Assembly: GCF_951801035.1 (NCBI RefSeq) | Contig: NZ_CATOKT010000005.1 | DNA length: 64,000 nt | Direction: 5' to 3' (one strand) | From: Adlercreutzia sp910585575 | GTDB lineage: Bacteria > Actinomycetota > Coriobacteriia > Coriobacteriales > Eggerthellaceae | Part shown: piece after piece, positions 33,429 to 43,091 of the stretch | Position numbering within the stretch: the stretch's first letter is position 1 | How the letters are laid out: each line of letters opens with the position of its first letter | The notes under the pieces: generated by a model | The model's input: the letters and a program-made list of their open reading frames with translations, nothing else | Told to the model about the DNA's origin: nothing | The model's database searches: none | Program-made: the position numbers and the translations under genes

Positions 33429-34835
33429 TTACTCGGCGTCCTCGGCGGGAGCCTCTTCGGCCTTCTTCTTGGTGGTCTTCTTCTTAGCCGGCTTCTTGGC
33501 CTTCTTCTCTTCGGCGGCCTTGGCGGCAAAGTCAACCTCGGTGGCCACGGCGTTCTCCATCAGATCCTCGATGGCCTTCTGGCGCAGCAGGCCCAAACGG
33601 ATGAGGTGCAGGCGACCGGCGTTGCGCCACTCCTCCTGCAGGGCCGCGGGATCCTCGGCGCCGCTCTTCTCGAACTCGGCGGTGATGTCCTCGTCGGTCA
33701 CCTCGAAGCCCTTGTGGCGAGCCCAGGCCTCCAGGGCCAGCTCCTCCTTCACGTGGTCGGCGGACTGAGCCTTCAGATCCTTCTTGAACTGGTCGGACGT
33801 GATGCCCTGGCTGCCCAGATAGACATCGAAGGTCATACCGGCGCGCTGCAGCTGGGTGAAGAAGTCCTGCAGCAGCGAAGCCTCGGCCTCGGACACCATG
33901 ACGGCCGGGGCGTCGCCCTCGAAGCGCTCCACCAGCTGAGCCATGATGGCGTTCTCCTTGATACGGGGCAGCATCTGGGACTTCTGCATGGACAGGGACT
34001 CGGTGATCTGCTTGCGCATATCCTCGACGTTCTCGAAGCCCATGGTCTCCTTGGCCCACTCGTCGGTGATCTCGGGCTTGACCTTCTTCTTCACCACGTT
34101 GCAGGTAACCTCGAAGTTAACGGTCTTGCCAGCCTGGTCGGCCAGAAGAATGGCCTCCTCGTCCGCGGGCACCTCCAGGGAGAACTCCTTGGTCTGGCCC
34201 TTCTTCATGCCCATGATCTCTTCGTCGAAAGCCTCGGACAGCATGCCGGCAGCCGGAGCGTACAGGCGGGACTCGCTGGAGATGGCCGGGATGTCGTTGC
34301 CCTCGGCATCGGTGGCCTTGACGGCCATGTCCATGTAGTTCTCGGGCTTCATCTTCGTGGCAGCCGAGGCGTCCTCGTAGTCGGTGTAGTGCTCGGCCAT
34401 GGCGTCCATCTGCTCCTCGACCTCGGCGTCGGTGGCCTCGGCGAAGGGAACCTCGATCTCCACGGTGTCGTAGCTGGTGAGCTCGACCTCGGGGCGCAGG
34501 CTGATGGTGAAATCGAACTCGTAGGGCTTGCCGTTCTCCACCAGCTCGGTGGCGTTAACCGTGGGGTTGTTGGCCGGGCAGAGCTTCTCGGCCTCGATGG
34601 CCAGCGGGTAGGCGCCGTTCACCAGCTCGTCGGTGACGGTGGCCAGCACGGCCTCGGCACCCAGGGCGTTATCGATAACCGGGCGCGGGGCCTTGCCCTT
34701 GCGGAAGCCCGGGAAATTGTACTTGCGGGCAAAGTCCTTGTAGGCCTTGGCAATGCGCTCGTCGACGTCGGCGGCGTCCACGGTGACGGTTACCTTGACT
34801 TCGCTGCCCTCCAAGGGCTCAACTTTTGTTTCCAC
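33429..34835 (-). CDS. tig: Trigger factor
   Basis: Ribosome-bound chaperone and prolyl isomerase. Start placed at GTG 34835 because GGAGGA sits exactly 7 nt upstream and the protein then begins VETKVEPLEGSEVKVTV, matching the family N-terminus; an ATG at 34850 overlaps that ribosome site. 468 aa. Ribosome-binding segment FPGFRKGKAPRPVI near residue 42, PPIase domain about 160-245, C-terminal SurA-like arms to about 430, then a Lys/Ala/Glu-rich tail (KKPAKKKTTKKKAEE), an unusual basic-acidic extension. Conserved neighbour of clpP-clpX. Confidence 0.95.
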   Translation of the reverse strand: METKVEPLEGSEVKVTVTVDAADVDERIAKAYKDFARKYNFPGFRKGKAPRPVIDNALGAEAVLATVTDELVNGAYPLAIEAEKLCPANNPTVNATELVENGKPYEFDFTISLRPEVELTSYDTVEIEVPFAEATDAEVEEQMDAMAEHYTDYEDASAATKMKPENYMDMAVKATDAEGNDIPAISSESRLYAPAAGMLSEAFDEEIMGMKKGQTKEFSLEVPADEEAILLADQAGKTVNFEVTCNVVKKKVKPEITDEWAKETMGFENVEDMRKQITESLSMQKSQMLPRIKENAIMAQLVERFEGDAPAVMVSEAEASLLQDFFTQLQRAGMTFDVYLGSQGITSDQFKKDLKAQSADHVKEELALEAWARHKGFEVTDEDITAEFEKSGAEDPAALQEEWRNAGRLHLIRLGLLRQKAIEDLMENAVATEVDFAAKAAEEKKAKKPAKKKTTKKKAEEAPAEDAE

Positions 34836-34983
34836 GAAATATTCCTCCATCGTTTCCTTGCACGGCGCAGCCTTCGCGCCGTCTATGACACTTCTAGGGC
34901 GTCTGCGGAACAAACAGCCCCCAGAAGCGCACCGATTCGCTATTATGCCACAACGCTTTTCGCGTGACCATAACTTCACACAA

Positions 34984-35007
34984 GAAGACCCGCCGAGGCG
35001 GGTCTTC
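34984..35007 (-). terminator. Terminator of sstT
   Basis: Stem GAAGACCCGCC / GGCGGGTCTTC with a tiny loop; minus-strand tail TTGTGTG. Confidence 0.65.
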
Positions 35008-35030
35008 ACTGTAGCAAAGCTAATGTGAGA

Positions 35031-36290
35031 CTAGGACAGCTCGTCCGCCGAGAAGGCGTCGTGGCCCATGCGCACCTCTTTGCCCTCCTTGATCATCTGG
35101 CGGTACTCGGCCGTGGCCGTGAACAGCACGTCGGACGAGGAGTTCAGGCCTGTCTCGCAGGAGTCCTGGATGACGCCGATGATGAAGCCGATGCCCACCA
35201 CCTGCATGGCAATGTCGTTGCCGATGCCGAACAGCGCGCAGCACATGGGGATGAGCAGCAGCGAGCCGCCGGCCACGCCGGAAGCACCGCAGGCGGACAC
35301 CGCAGCCAGCACGCACAGGATAACCGCGGTAACCGGATCCACCGACAGGCCGATGGTCTGGCAAGCGGCCATGGTCATCACCGTGATGGTGACGGCCGCA
35401 CCGGCCATGTTGATGGTAGCGCCCAACGGGATGGACACCGAGTAGTTGTCCTCGTTCAGGCCCAGCTTGCGGCAGAGCTCCATGTTGACGGGGATGTTAG
35501 CGGCTGAGCTGCGGGTGAAGAAGGCGGTAAGACCCGAGTCCTTCAGGCAGCGCAGCACCAGCGGGTAGGGGTTCTTGCGGGTGCAGATCCACACGATAAG
35601 CGGGTTCGTGCCCAAAGCGATAACCACCATGCAGGCTACCAGCACCGCGATGAGGTGACCGTACTCGGAGAAGATCTCGACGCCCGAAGTGGACACCGAG
35701 GTGTACACCAGGCCCAGAATGCCGAAGGGGGCCAGGTTGATGATCCAGCGCACCACCTTGGACACGGCGTCGGCGATGTTGGCGAAGACTTCCTTCGTCT
35801 GGCCGCCGGCCACGCGCAAAGCGATGCCAAGCATAATGGCCCAAGCCAGAATACCCACATAGTTAGCGTTGATGAGCGCATCAACCGGGTTGGACACGAT
35901 GTTCATGAGCAGGGTGGTAAGCACCTCGCCGATGCCCTCGGGGGCTGCCTGCTCCACCATAGAAGAGGTGTCTAGCGTGAGCACCGACGGGAACAGCTCG
36001 CTGCCCACGAGGGCCACAATAGCGGCCACTAAGGTGCTGACGACGTACAGCACCACAACCATGCCCATGTTGCCGGCCGTCTTCGCATTGCACAGCGCGC
36101 TGATGACCAGGAAGAAAACAAGGATAGGGGCAACGGCCTTCAAGGCGCCGACGAACAGCGATCCCAGCAAGGTGATGACTTCGTTGCCGGGGATGATCAA
36201 GGCGAGGATGACGCCGATGACCAAACCAACGAGAATGCGCTTGATCAAGCTGACCTCGTTGTACTTCTTAAGGATACCGGGGACTGCCAA
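35031..36290 (-). CDS. sstT: Serine/threonine:sodium symporter
   Basis: 419 aa member of the dicarboxylate/amino acid:cation symporter family, SstT branch. Start taken at TTG 36290, 6 nt after AAAGGAG; the open frame extends upstream only by running into the tRNA-Leu gene. Eight helices and two re-entrant loops, with FFTRSSAANIPVNMELC near residue 275, IPLGATINMAGAAVTITVM near 310 and SACGASGVAGGSLLLIP near 350, all diagnostic. Imports Ser/Thr with Na+. Single gene between tig and the tRNA. Confidence 0.9.
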   Translation of the reverse strand: MAVPGILKKYNEVSLIKRILVGLVIGVILALIIPGNEVITLLGSLFVGALKAVAPILVFFLVISALCNAKTAGNMGMVVVLYVVSTLVAAIVALVGSELFPSVLTLDTSSMVEQAAPEGIGEVLTTLLMNIVSNPVDALINANYVGILAWAIMLGIALRVAGGQTKEVFANIADAVSKVVRWIINLAPFGILGLVYTSVSTSGVEIFSEYGHLIAVLVACMVVIALGTNPLIVWICTRKNPYPLVLRCLKDSGLTAFFTRSSAANIPVNMELCRKLGLNEDNYSVSIPLGATINMAGAAVTITVMTMAACQTIGLSVDPVTAVILCVLAAVSACGASGVAGGSLLLIPMCCALFGIGNDIAMQVVGIGFIIGVIQDSCETGLNSSSDVLFTATAEYRQMIKEGKEVRMGHDAFSADELS

Positions 36291-36361
36291 GACGAGCTCC
36301 TTTCGCCGCGCCTGCGAGCACCCATGCACCCGAAGACTATACGGAAGCGGCTTCGAAAGAG

Positions 36362-36447
36362 TGGTGCGGGCGAAAGGACTTGAACCTTCACGGGGGTTGC
36401 CCACCAGAACCTAAATCTGGCGCGTCTGCCAATTCCGCCACGCCCGC
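36362..36447 (-). tRNA. tRNA-Leu (anticodon TAG)
   Basis: Minus strand: acceptor GCGGGCG pairs with CGCCCGC, followed by discriminator A and encoded CCA (36364-36362). Anticodon stem CCAGA/TCTGG encloses TTTAGGT, anticodon TAG. A variable arm (TGGGCAACCCCCG region) and TTCAAGTCC T-loop are present; 86 nt including CCA, the size of a class II tRNA. Confidence 0.95.
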
Positions 36448-36630
36448 ACTTCGGACTTGCGGCGCCACCCAAGCGCCACACCTATGCATAATAGCAGACC
36501 GTACGCGCTCTCAAGGGAAAACAGGCGAACAAGGCGAAGTTTCCCCTGGATGGAAAAAGAGCCGCTGACCCTGCCGTTCAAGAACAATCCGGCCAGCGGC
36601 CCCGCATCGACCAGGCGGTCTTTGCACGAG

Positions 36631-37095
36631 TTATTTTTCGTCAGGTGCGCTTAACTGCTTGCCCATCCACTGGTGCTCCACGTGTTCATCGAGCTCAATG
36701 GGGCCCCAGGCCACATAACCGACACGCTCGTAAAAGGGAATCGCATGGCACTGGGAGTGCAGCTGGATTTCCGTGGCACCGGCTTCGGCTGCCATCTGCT
36801 CGGCCGCAGCTAAGATTTGCGAGCCAATACCCCCTTCGCGACGGTCGGGAAACACCGCTAAACGGCCAAACACCCAGCGACCGGGGACATCATCAATATT
36901 AGGCTCAAGGGCCGCGGGAAAGACGCGAGCGCAGCCAACCAGAGCGCCCTCAGGATCGTAGGCCGTCACGTGGATCATATCCGGATGCTGGTCGCTCTCC
37001 TCGAACTCAACCTCGAAGCCCTGCTCCTCGACGAAGACGGCCTGGCGCACCTTGGCCGCATCTTCAAAAATTCCCTTCTTGAAGGTAAGTTCCAT
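36631..37095 (-). CDS. GNAT-family N-acetyltransferase (ElaA/YjcF-like)
   Basis: 154 aa. Start at ATG 37095 (MELTFKKG) behind GAGGAG; an ATG 12 codons upstream lies in the tRNA-Asn terminator. N-terminal RQAVFVEEQGFEVEFE, acetyl-CoA loop FPDRREGGIGSQILAAAE (residues 80-97) and FYERVGYVAWGP near the C-terminus match the ElaA-like branch. Acceptor substrate unknown. A single gene between two tRNA genes. Confidence 0.85.
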   Translation of the reverse strand: MELTFKKGIFEDAAKVRQAVFVEEQGFEVEFEESDQHPDMIHVTAYDPEGALVGCARVFPAALEPNIDDVPGRWVFGRLAVFPDRREGGIGSQILAAAEQMAAEAGATEIQLHSQCHAIPFYERVGYVAWGPIELDEHVEHQWMGKQLSAPDEK

Positions 37096-37123
37096 GGGTT
37101 TCTCCTCTCTCTCCATTTTGCCT

Positions 37124-37163
37124 AAATACAAAACGAACCCGCCAATTGACGGATTCGTTCATA
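37124..37163 (-). terminator. Terminator of tRNA-Asn
   Basis: Minus-strand stem ACGAATCCG / CGGGTTCGT (one G-U) followed by TTTGTATTT. Confidence 0.8.
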
Positions 37164-37168
37164 AAGTC

Positions 37169-37243
<75 letters not shown>

Positions 37244-37340
37244 ATAATCGGCGGGGCCACTGCCCCAACGCGCAAGATAGAATTATACTGAAGCCCCACA
37301 GGTTTGCAAGACTTTTTTTCGCCGGTGGGAAAAATTCCTC

Positions 37341-39785
37341 CTAGCTTGCCTTGGCCTCCCCGCGACGGACGATATAGCAGTGGTGAATGCGCGGGTTGCG
37401 CTCAAAGTCATGGGGAATGGTTTGGGCGGTGATGTCCTCCAACTGCACGCCATAGCGCGCCAGGGCCTCGGTGTCGGGCTTGAAGGTGCGCAGGTTGCAG
37501 GAGAACACCGCCACGCCGCCGGGCGCCAGCAGGCGCGACACGGCAATGAGCAGCTCCACGTGGTCGCGCTGCACATCCCAGGTGCGCTTGCCCATGGCCT
37601 TCGAGTTGGAGAACGTGGGCGGATCCACGAAGATGACGTCGTAGCGCTGGTTCGCGCGGCGGGCCTCTTGGATCCAGCGCGTCACGTCGGCGCGCACCAG
37701 CTGATGGGCGGCGGGACGCTGCCCGGGCCGAGCGGCTGGGGGGCGACCGTCTCGCCCGCGGCCGGCCTCTCGGCTACTGCGACCAGCACTTCCCCCTCTG
37801 CCGTTATTACGACCCTCACCGTCGATGCGCTGGGCCCTGAAGCCGTTGGCCTCCAAATTGCGCTGCGCCCAGTCAAGGTAGGTGCCCGAAAGATCCACGG
37901 TGGTCGTGGCCTTGGCGCCGGCTGCCGCGGCGTGCACCGTGGCAGCACCGGTATAGGCGAACAGGTTGAGGAACGTCTTGCCCGCCGCCATCTTCCCCAC
38001 CATCTCGCGCGTGACGCGATGGTCGAGGAACAGGCCCGTGTCCAGGTAGCCGCCCAGATCGAGCTCGAAGGTAAGACCGTCTTCAGCGGTATGGGTCACG
38101 TAGCTGCGGTTGCCCGCATCGCGGTACTGACCGCCGCCGCGAGCGCGCAGGCGCGCCTTGGAGAACACGTGGTCGGGGCGAATGCCCAGCACCACGGGCA
38201 CCAACGCCAGGATGTCCTCGAAACGGGCGCGGGCCTTCGCCTCGTCGACCGATTTGGGGGCCTGGTACTCGGCCACATGGGCGTAGAGCGCGCCCTCAGC
38301 CTTGCCCGCACCCTCGTACACGTCGATGGCCGCGGCGTATTCGGGCAGGTCGGCATCGTAGATTCGATAGCAGTGGACCCCTTCTCGCTGAGCCCACTTG
38401 CGCCGTTCGCGGACCACCTTCCGCAGGCGCGCGGCGAACTGCGCCGCCCCGGCGTCGTTCACCTCGACGGAAAGGTCAGAGCCGCCCGCAGGGTTCGGCA
38501 CCGAAAGCACCACTGGCTCTGCCGGCGGCGCGTCGAAGCATTCCACCACAGCCTCGGCCCGACCGCGACCGATGGACAGCCGCTGGGCTGGGGCGGTGCG
38601 GAAACGGTCCTCGACGCCCTCGGCTCCCACGTAGCCGAACCGGGAACCCGCCGGCGCTCGGCGTGCAGCGGCCAGGAAGGCTCCCGTCTCTGCCACGGCT
38701 CGGGCATCATCGCCCGCATGGGAGACCGGGGCCGCCGAGGCCACGATCAGGGCCGGGGCTTCGGCATCCGCGTTCGCTCCGCGGGCCACCACCTGGGCCA
38801 GCCGCGCCTCCACCGCGGCGGCATCGCCGTCGCGGGCCGCCTCCACGCTGGCCACGGCGCGCAGGCCCGCCCGACGCAGATGCGCCCGGGCCCGGGCCAC
38901 GGCCGGCGACGAGGCCGACACGCCCACGATGCGCACGCGCTCCTGGTCGGGCGCCGCTCCGAGAGCCTCGGTGGAAGGCGCGCTCCCCAGCAGCGCCGCT
39001 ATGCCCGCCTCCAAGCGATCGTCGGCTTCGGCGAGCAGGTCGTCCCAGGTGGCTTCGTCAAAGCGTCCCCAGCCCGTGAACCCCCAACGTTCGCGCAAAA
39101 GCCCCGGAGCTTGGTCAGCCGCCGCCGAGGCCGCCTCGCAGACCAACAGGCCGTCGTCGCAAGCGGCATCAAACAGCCCCCAGCCAGCCGCCAACGCCTC
39201 GCCAGCGCGAAGGCTCGCCAACAGCGCGGCAGCCTGGGCCACGGCCAGCGGGGCATCGTCGCCGTCCTCGGGCAGCAGGTAGCTGCGGTGCGTGAGCGCC
39301 GCACCCGACAGGTCCACCGACACGGTGGCCCGCTCGTCGCGCAGGCGCACCTCGATGAGACAATCCGGCTCATGGGGATTTACATCGGGCCGCGCGCCGC
39401 GCACCTCGGCCAATCGGTCGCACACGGCGTCCTTCACTTTCAAAGCAGTGAACTGGGTATTGCGCAGCGCGGCATTGGTTCCGCTTACCTTCACGGCGAT
39501 GGTAGCGCCTTCGCCCACCTCGTCTTCCCAGGCCATCTGCCGTACATCGGCATAGAGCGCCTCGGCATCGCGGGCACTGGCGCGCCCCACGGTGCAGTTC
39601 ACGCGCCCAGCCAGCCGCGACCACAGGCACACCCGCAGCACACCCGCTGGCTTGGCGTAAAAGGTGACACCGCCCGCCAAAGGGCGCACCTTCCGCACGC
39701 CGAGCGCTTCCAGCTCGCGGGCCAGCAGCGTTTCCGCCCCCGGGAGACAGGTGGCGAAAAACTCGCAGGGTTCGAACTGGTCCAT
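37341..39785 (-). CDS. rlmL: RlmKL-like 23S rRNA methyltransferase with decayed N-terminal catalytic domain
   Basis: 814 aa fusion of RlmL (m2G2445) and RlmK (m7G2069) type domains. THUMP and FLD regions lie in residues 1-150 (FFATCLPGAETLLARELEALG; DLSGAALTHRSYLLPEDG). Where E. coli RlmL has the SAM motif DPMCGSGT, residues about 205-217 read DAACDDGLLVCEA, and where NPPYGER is expected (about 345) it reads VASAAPVSH; the following APGLLRERWGF match confirms the alignment. The C-terminal RlmK half is intact: NLFAYTGAATVHAAAAGA, DLSGTYLDWAQRNL, DPPTFSNSK near 720. A Gly/Arg-rich insert (about 655-699) interrupts the RlmK domain. Likely only the m7G activity remains. Confidence 0.85.
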   Translation of the reverse strand: MDQFEPCEFFATCLPGAETLLARELEALGVRKVRPLAGGVTFYAKPAGVLRVCLWSRLAGRVNCTVGRASARDAEALYADVRQMAWEDEVGEGATIAVKVSGTNAALRNTQFTALKVKDAVCDRLAEVRGARPDVNPHEPDCLIEVRLRDERATVSVDLSGAALTHRSYLLPEDGDDAPLAVAQAAALLASLRAGEALAAGWGLFDAACDDGLLVCEAASAAADQAPGLLRERWGFTGWGRFDEATWDDLLAEADDRLEAGIAALLGSAPSTEALGAAPDQERVRIVGVSASSPAVARARAHLRRAGLRAVASVEAARDGDAAAVEARLAQVVARGANADAEAPALIVASAAPVSHAGDDARAVAETGAFLAAARRAPAGSRFGYVGAEGVEDRFRTAPAQRLSIGRGRAEAVVECFDAPPAEPVVLSVPNPAGGSDLSVEVNDAGAAQFAARLRKVVRERRKWAQREGVHCYRIYDADLPEYAAAIDVYEGAGKAEGALYAHVAEYQAPKSVDEAKARARFEDILALVPVVLGIRPDHVFSKARLRARGGGQYRDAGNRSYVTHTAEDGLTFELDLGGYLDTGLFLDHRVTREMVGKMAAGKTFLNLFAYTGAATVHAAAAGAKATTTVDLSGTYLDWAQRNLEANGFRAQRIDGEGRNNGRGGSAGRSSREAGRGRDGRPPAARPGQRPAAHQLVRADVTRWIQEARRANQRYDVIFVDPPTFSNSKAMGKRTWDVQRDHVELLIAVSRLLAPGGVAVFSCNLRTFKPDTEALARYGVQLEDITAQTIPHDFERNPRIHHCYIVRRGEAKAS

Positions 39786-39815
39786 GGGGGCTCCCGCCTC
39801 GTTGTAAGATTCCTT

Positions 39816-40526
39816 TCAGAGGCGATCGGCCAGCTTGTAGCCGATGCGCCATACCGTGTTAAGATAGCACGGCTTCGAGGGGTCGTCCTCGATCTTCTCG
39901 CGAATCTTGCGCACCATGACGGTAATGGAGTTCGGATCGGCGGCTTCCTTGCTGCCCCACAGGGCCTCGAGTATTTGATCGCGCGTGAACACGCTGCCCG
40001 CATCGGAGGCCAGCACTTCGAGAAGCTCTATCTCGCGTGACGACAGGGCCACGCTTTTACCGCGCAGCCGCACATCGTATTTTCCGAGGTGTATCTCTAA
40101 GTCCCCCACGCTGAACACATCGCTTCTCCGCTCGCGGGTAGCGCGGTCGCGGTCGTGCTCGCACTTTCGACGCCGCAGATGGGCGTTCAAACGCAGCAGC
40201 AGCTCCTCGGGCTGGAAGGGCTTTACCAGATAATCGTCGGCACCGGCCTTGAAGCCGATGGTCTTGTCCACGATATCGCCCTTCGCCGTAAGGAACATGA
40301 TGGGCACCTTGCGCCCCTCGCCGCGGATAATCTCGCAGATCTCGAAGCCGTTGATGTCGGGCAGCATGACATCCAGAATAAGGAAGTCGGGCCGCTCGGC
40401 GCGCAGCATAGCCAGACCTTCTTCGCCGTTGCCTGCGCAGCAGAACTCGTAGCCGCCGCGCCGGGCGATCTGCTCGATGAGCACTCGCATCGACTCGTCA
40501 TCGTCGATGAGCATTACCTTAAACAC
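39816..40526 (-). CDS. OmpR-family response regulator
   Basis: 236 aa. Receiver domain 1-120 with acidic pocket DDDES (8-12), phospho-acceptor Asp in FLILDVMLPDI near residue 54, Thr in FLTAKGD near 82 and Lys in YLVKPF near 104. Winged-helix DNA-binding domain 140-236 (LSSREIELLEVLASDAGSVFTRDQILEALWG; VMVRKIREKIEDD). Overlaps the end of the upstream sensor kinase gene by 8 nt. Probable targets are the reductase genes further upstream; unproven. Confidence 0.93.
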   Translation of the reverse strand: MFKVMLIDDDESMRVLIEQIARRGGYEFCCAGNGEEGLAMLRAERPDFLILDVMLPDINGFEICEIIRGEGRKVPIMFLTAKGDIVDKTIGFKAGADDYLVKPFQPEELLLRLNAHLRRRKCEHDRDRATRERRSDVFSVGDLEIHLGKYDVRLRGKSVALSSREIELLEVLASDAGSVFTRDQILEALWGSKEAADPNSITVMVRKIREKIEDDPSKPCYLNTVWRIGYKLADRL

Positions 40527-42318
40527 TGATTTCCCCCTCGTCCGTTACCGGCAAGTATACCGTGAAGACGGCTCCCTCGCCGGGGACGCTCTTCAAAGTG
40601 ACGCACCCGCCCATCATGGCGACAAGGTCCTTTACCAGGGAAAGCCCCAGACCGCTGCCGCCATAGCGACGCACCGTGGTCATATTTTCCTGCTGGAAGC
40701 GCTCGAACACCAGCACCTGCTTGTCGGCGGGAATGCCGATGCCCGTGTCGGCCACCGAGATAGCCACGGCGTCGCCCTCGCCCGCGAGGGTGCCGATGTG
40801 CGTGGTCCCGTGCCAGCGATCGTCACGCTCGCGCTCATCGGCGCCGACGAGCCCCACTTCCAGCGCCACGCGACCGCCCGTAGGCGTGAACTTCACCGCG
40901 TTGCTGACCAGGTTCGCGATGACGCGCCGCAGCTTCTCCCAGTCGCCCAGCATAAGGGGCGTTGCCGAGGACACCTGGGTGGTGAACGCCACGCCCTTCT
41001 TGTCTGCCACGGGGCTCATGGCCGCCTCGATCATGCCCACCAAATCGCTGAGGTCGATGAGCTCCAGGTTGAGCGACTCGGAACCGGCCTGAATGCGAGC
41101 GCTCTCCAGCACGTTGTCCACCATATCCAGCAAAATGGCGCTGTTCTTGTCGATCTCGCCGAGCTGGCGGAGCGCCGACTCGTTGTCGGGCGAGATCTCC
41201 TGCTGCAGCAAGTCGGTGAACGCGAGGATGGAGGCCAGGGGCGTGCGCAGCTCATGGCTGACGATGGCCAGGAAGTCGGACTTGTACTGGTTCTCATTCT
41301 GAAGCTGCTCGTTGATCTCCTCAACGCGGCGCTGCTGCTGCTCCAGCTCGTCGTTGGCGCGCTGCAGCTGCCCCGTGCGCTCGGCCACCTGCAGCTCCAA
41401 GCTCTCGTAGAGCGCATTCAGGCGCTCGGCCATGGACTGGTACTGCTTCACGAGGCCGTCGATTTCGCGGGTGGTGAACAGCGCCGATTCGTTCCCGATG
41501 TCCAGCACCTCCAGGGGCTCTCCACCGGCTGGCTCCGCCGACGACTCCGAGGCGCCCGCACCGCCGACGCGCGAGAAGGCGGAGCGCAGCGAGGTAAGCG
41601 GCTCGGTGACCATGCGGCTGATGACCACGTAGATGATGATGGCCATGGCCAAGGCCACCAGCAGGAAGAACGCCACGTTGTTCACGATGGCGTCCCGCAT
41701 ATTGTCCAGCTCCGCCTGGGCAGGCACCACCACCGACACGGCGCCGGCCACATCGCCCACGGCCCATCCCTCCTTGGGATAGCCCGTTTCGTCCAGCTCG
41801 CCGGCGGGGGTGCCGTGGCAATCGACGCAGGCGTCGGACACCTCCATGACCTCGACGTAGCGGAACACCGGCTCGCCGTCTTCCTGGTCGAAGCCCCATA
41901 TCTCGTCGACCGCGTCGTTGCTATGAAAGGTTTCCAGCGCGGCCTGCTCGTAGGCGTCGGGCTTGTTGTAGATGTTGCGAGGCTTGAGGTTGGTGAAGCG
42001 GATGGAGTAGTCCGACCGCTCGGAGAACAGCGCCGCCACCGACTTGCCGGCGATGGCGCAGTGGATGCCCTTGTAGTCGTAGGTGCCGTCGGCGTCGTAG
42101 TTGATGGTGTCCTGGTTGAGCGAGATGAAATCCCACACGGCGTCCATCTCGGCCACCAGCACCCGCGACTTCTCCAGCAGGTTGTCCTCGGCGCGATGCG
42201 ATTGGTCATCGTAGGTGTACACCAGAAACACGGCCGTGATCAGCACGAGCACCGCCGTCAGAAGCCCGATGAGCTTCGTGCGCAACCCCGTTTTTCGACC
42301 AAACCCCCTTAAGCCCAC
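40519..42318 (-). CDS. Sensor histidine kinase with periplasmic CxxCH (haem-type) domain
   Basis: 599 aa. Helix 1 at residues 14-34; extracytoplasmic domain 35-215 of the DUF3365/Tll0287-like type containing CVDCHGTPAGELDE near residue 162, a CxxCH c-type haem-binding motif; helix 2 at about 218-240; HAMP-like linker; long coiled coil (285-335); HisKA with SHELRTPLASI (His about 350); ATPase domain with NLVSNAVKFTP, DTGIGIPAD and GSGLGLSLV. Probably a redox- or ligand-sensing kinase. Starts 8 nt after the TorD-like gene and overlaps its response regulator, so torD, kinase and regulator form one transcript. Confidence 0.92.
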   Translation of the reverse strand: MGLRGFGRKTGLRTKLIGLLTAVLVLITAVFLVYTYDDQSHRAEDNLLEKSRVLVAEMDAVWDFISLNQDTINYDADGTYDYKGIHCAIAGKSVAALFSERSDYSIRFTNLKPRNIYNKPDAYEQAALETFHSNDAVDEIWGFDQEDGEPVFRYVEVMEVSDACVDCHGTPAGELDETGYPKEGWAVGDVAGAVSVVVPAQAELDNMRDAIVNNVAFFLLVALAMAIIIYVVISRMVTEPLTSLRSAFSRVGGAGASESSAEPAGGEPLEVLDIGNESALFTTREIDGLVKQYQSMAERLNALYESLELQVAERTGQLQRANDELEQQQRRVEEINEQLQNENQYKSDFLAIVSHELRTPLASILAFTDLLQQEISPDNESALRQLGEIDKNSAILLDMVDNVLESARIQAGSESLNLELIDLSDLVGMIEAAMSPVADKKGVAFTTQVSSATPLMLGDWEKLRRVIANLVSNAVKFTPTGGRVALEVGLVGADERERDDRWHGTTHIGTLAGEGDAVAISVADTGIGIPADKQVLVFERFQQENMTTVRRYGGSGLGLSLVKDLVAMMGGCVTLKSVPGEGAVFTVYLPVTDEGEISV

Positions 42319-42326
42319 GGCAGTTC

Positions 42327-42995
42327 CTACTCCCGAATGGCAAACCGCGCGGCATCGATCTGCTCGACGGGCGCCGCGCCCAAGGCGTCGGCCGCCCCGG
42401 CCAGCACGGCCGCGCAGAGGGAGGCCACCGCCCGGTAGTAATCGGTTTGGGCGCGCTTCTCAAGATTCGCCAGGTACAGCGGACCGAAGACGAGCAGGTG
42501 GTCGGACAGAAACGCCCGTGCCTCGTCGGAACGGCCCTGGGCCAAAAGCGCCGCCGCCAGCATGAACTCGAGACCCGCATGATCCTCGGGCTCGTTCAAA
42601 TCAGATTCCAGTTGAAGGCCCGCATTAGCCAGGTACCGGCGCACGTCGAACAGCGTCTCGCCGAACATGATGGCCTCGTCGGTGCGGTACACCGACTCGT
42701 AGGGCGTCGTGCGGCTCTGTCCCGTCATGCGGAACAAATAGGTGTGATCCAAGTGCACCTCGCGGGCCAGATCGGCCGCGCCACCCTCGCGGAATGCCGC
42801 CTCTTCCAACACGGCCGCCAAAGCGCGCGACCCTTCGGGCGCCCATGTCGTGAACGGCTCCTCCTCGAACACGGCCCGCGTGTCCACCAGCTTCGCGATA
42901 TCCTCCTCGGACGGACTGTGGTACAGCGCCCATCCACACCAGTTCAGCAGTGCTTCCCACGCCTGCGCCTCTTCGGGCGCCATGGTGTCGTGCAT
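42327..42995 (-). CDS. TorD/DmsD-family molybdoenzyme chaperone
   Basis: 222 aa, all-helical cytoplasmic protein. TorD-like features: ALLNWCGWALYHSPSEEDI at the N-terminus, LHLDHTYLFRM-like VHLDHTYLFRMTG near residue 82, and ESVYRTDEAIMFGE near 100. It would bind the Tat signal of the DmsA-like subunit and hold it until cofactor insertion. Lies downstream of dmsA-dmsB, behind a terminator, and immediately upstream of the sensor kinase. Start at ATG 42995 with GGGGGAGG close by; ATG 42983 is an alternative. Confidence 0.85.
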   Translation of the reverse strand: MHDTMAPEEAQAWEALLNWCGWALYHSPSEEDIAKLVDTRAVFEEEPFTTWAPEGSRALAAVLEEAAFREGGAADLAREVHLDHTYLFRMTGQSRTTPYESVYRTDEAIMFGETLFDVRRYLANAGLQLESDLNEPEDHAGLEFMLAAALLAQGRSDEARAFLSDHLLVFGPLYLANLEKRAQTDYYRAVASLCAAVLAGAADALGAAPVEQIDAARFAIRE

Positions 42996-43011
42996 TTCCT
43001 CCCCCTTTCGG

Positions 43012-43046
43012 AAAAGCGGCTGGTAAGGTTATACCCTACCAGCCGC
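43012..43046 (-). terminator. Terminator between dmsB-like and torD-like genes
   Basis: Minus-strand stem GCGGCTGGTA / TACCAGCCGC (10 bp, plus an inner GGT/ACC) followed by TTTTCCG. It separates structural genes from the chaperone/sensor transcript, at least partially. Confidence 0.75.
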
Positions 43047-43091
43047 CTTCTTGCTAGACGTCAATTGCCCGGGCCCTCGAAGGGCCGCCGC

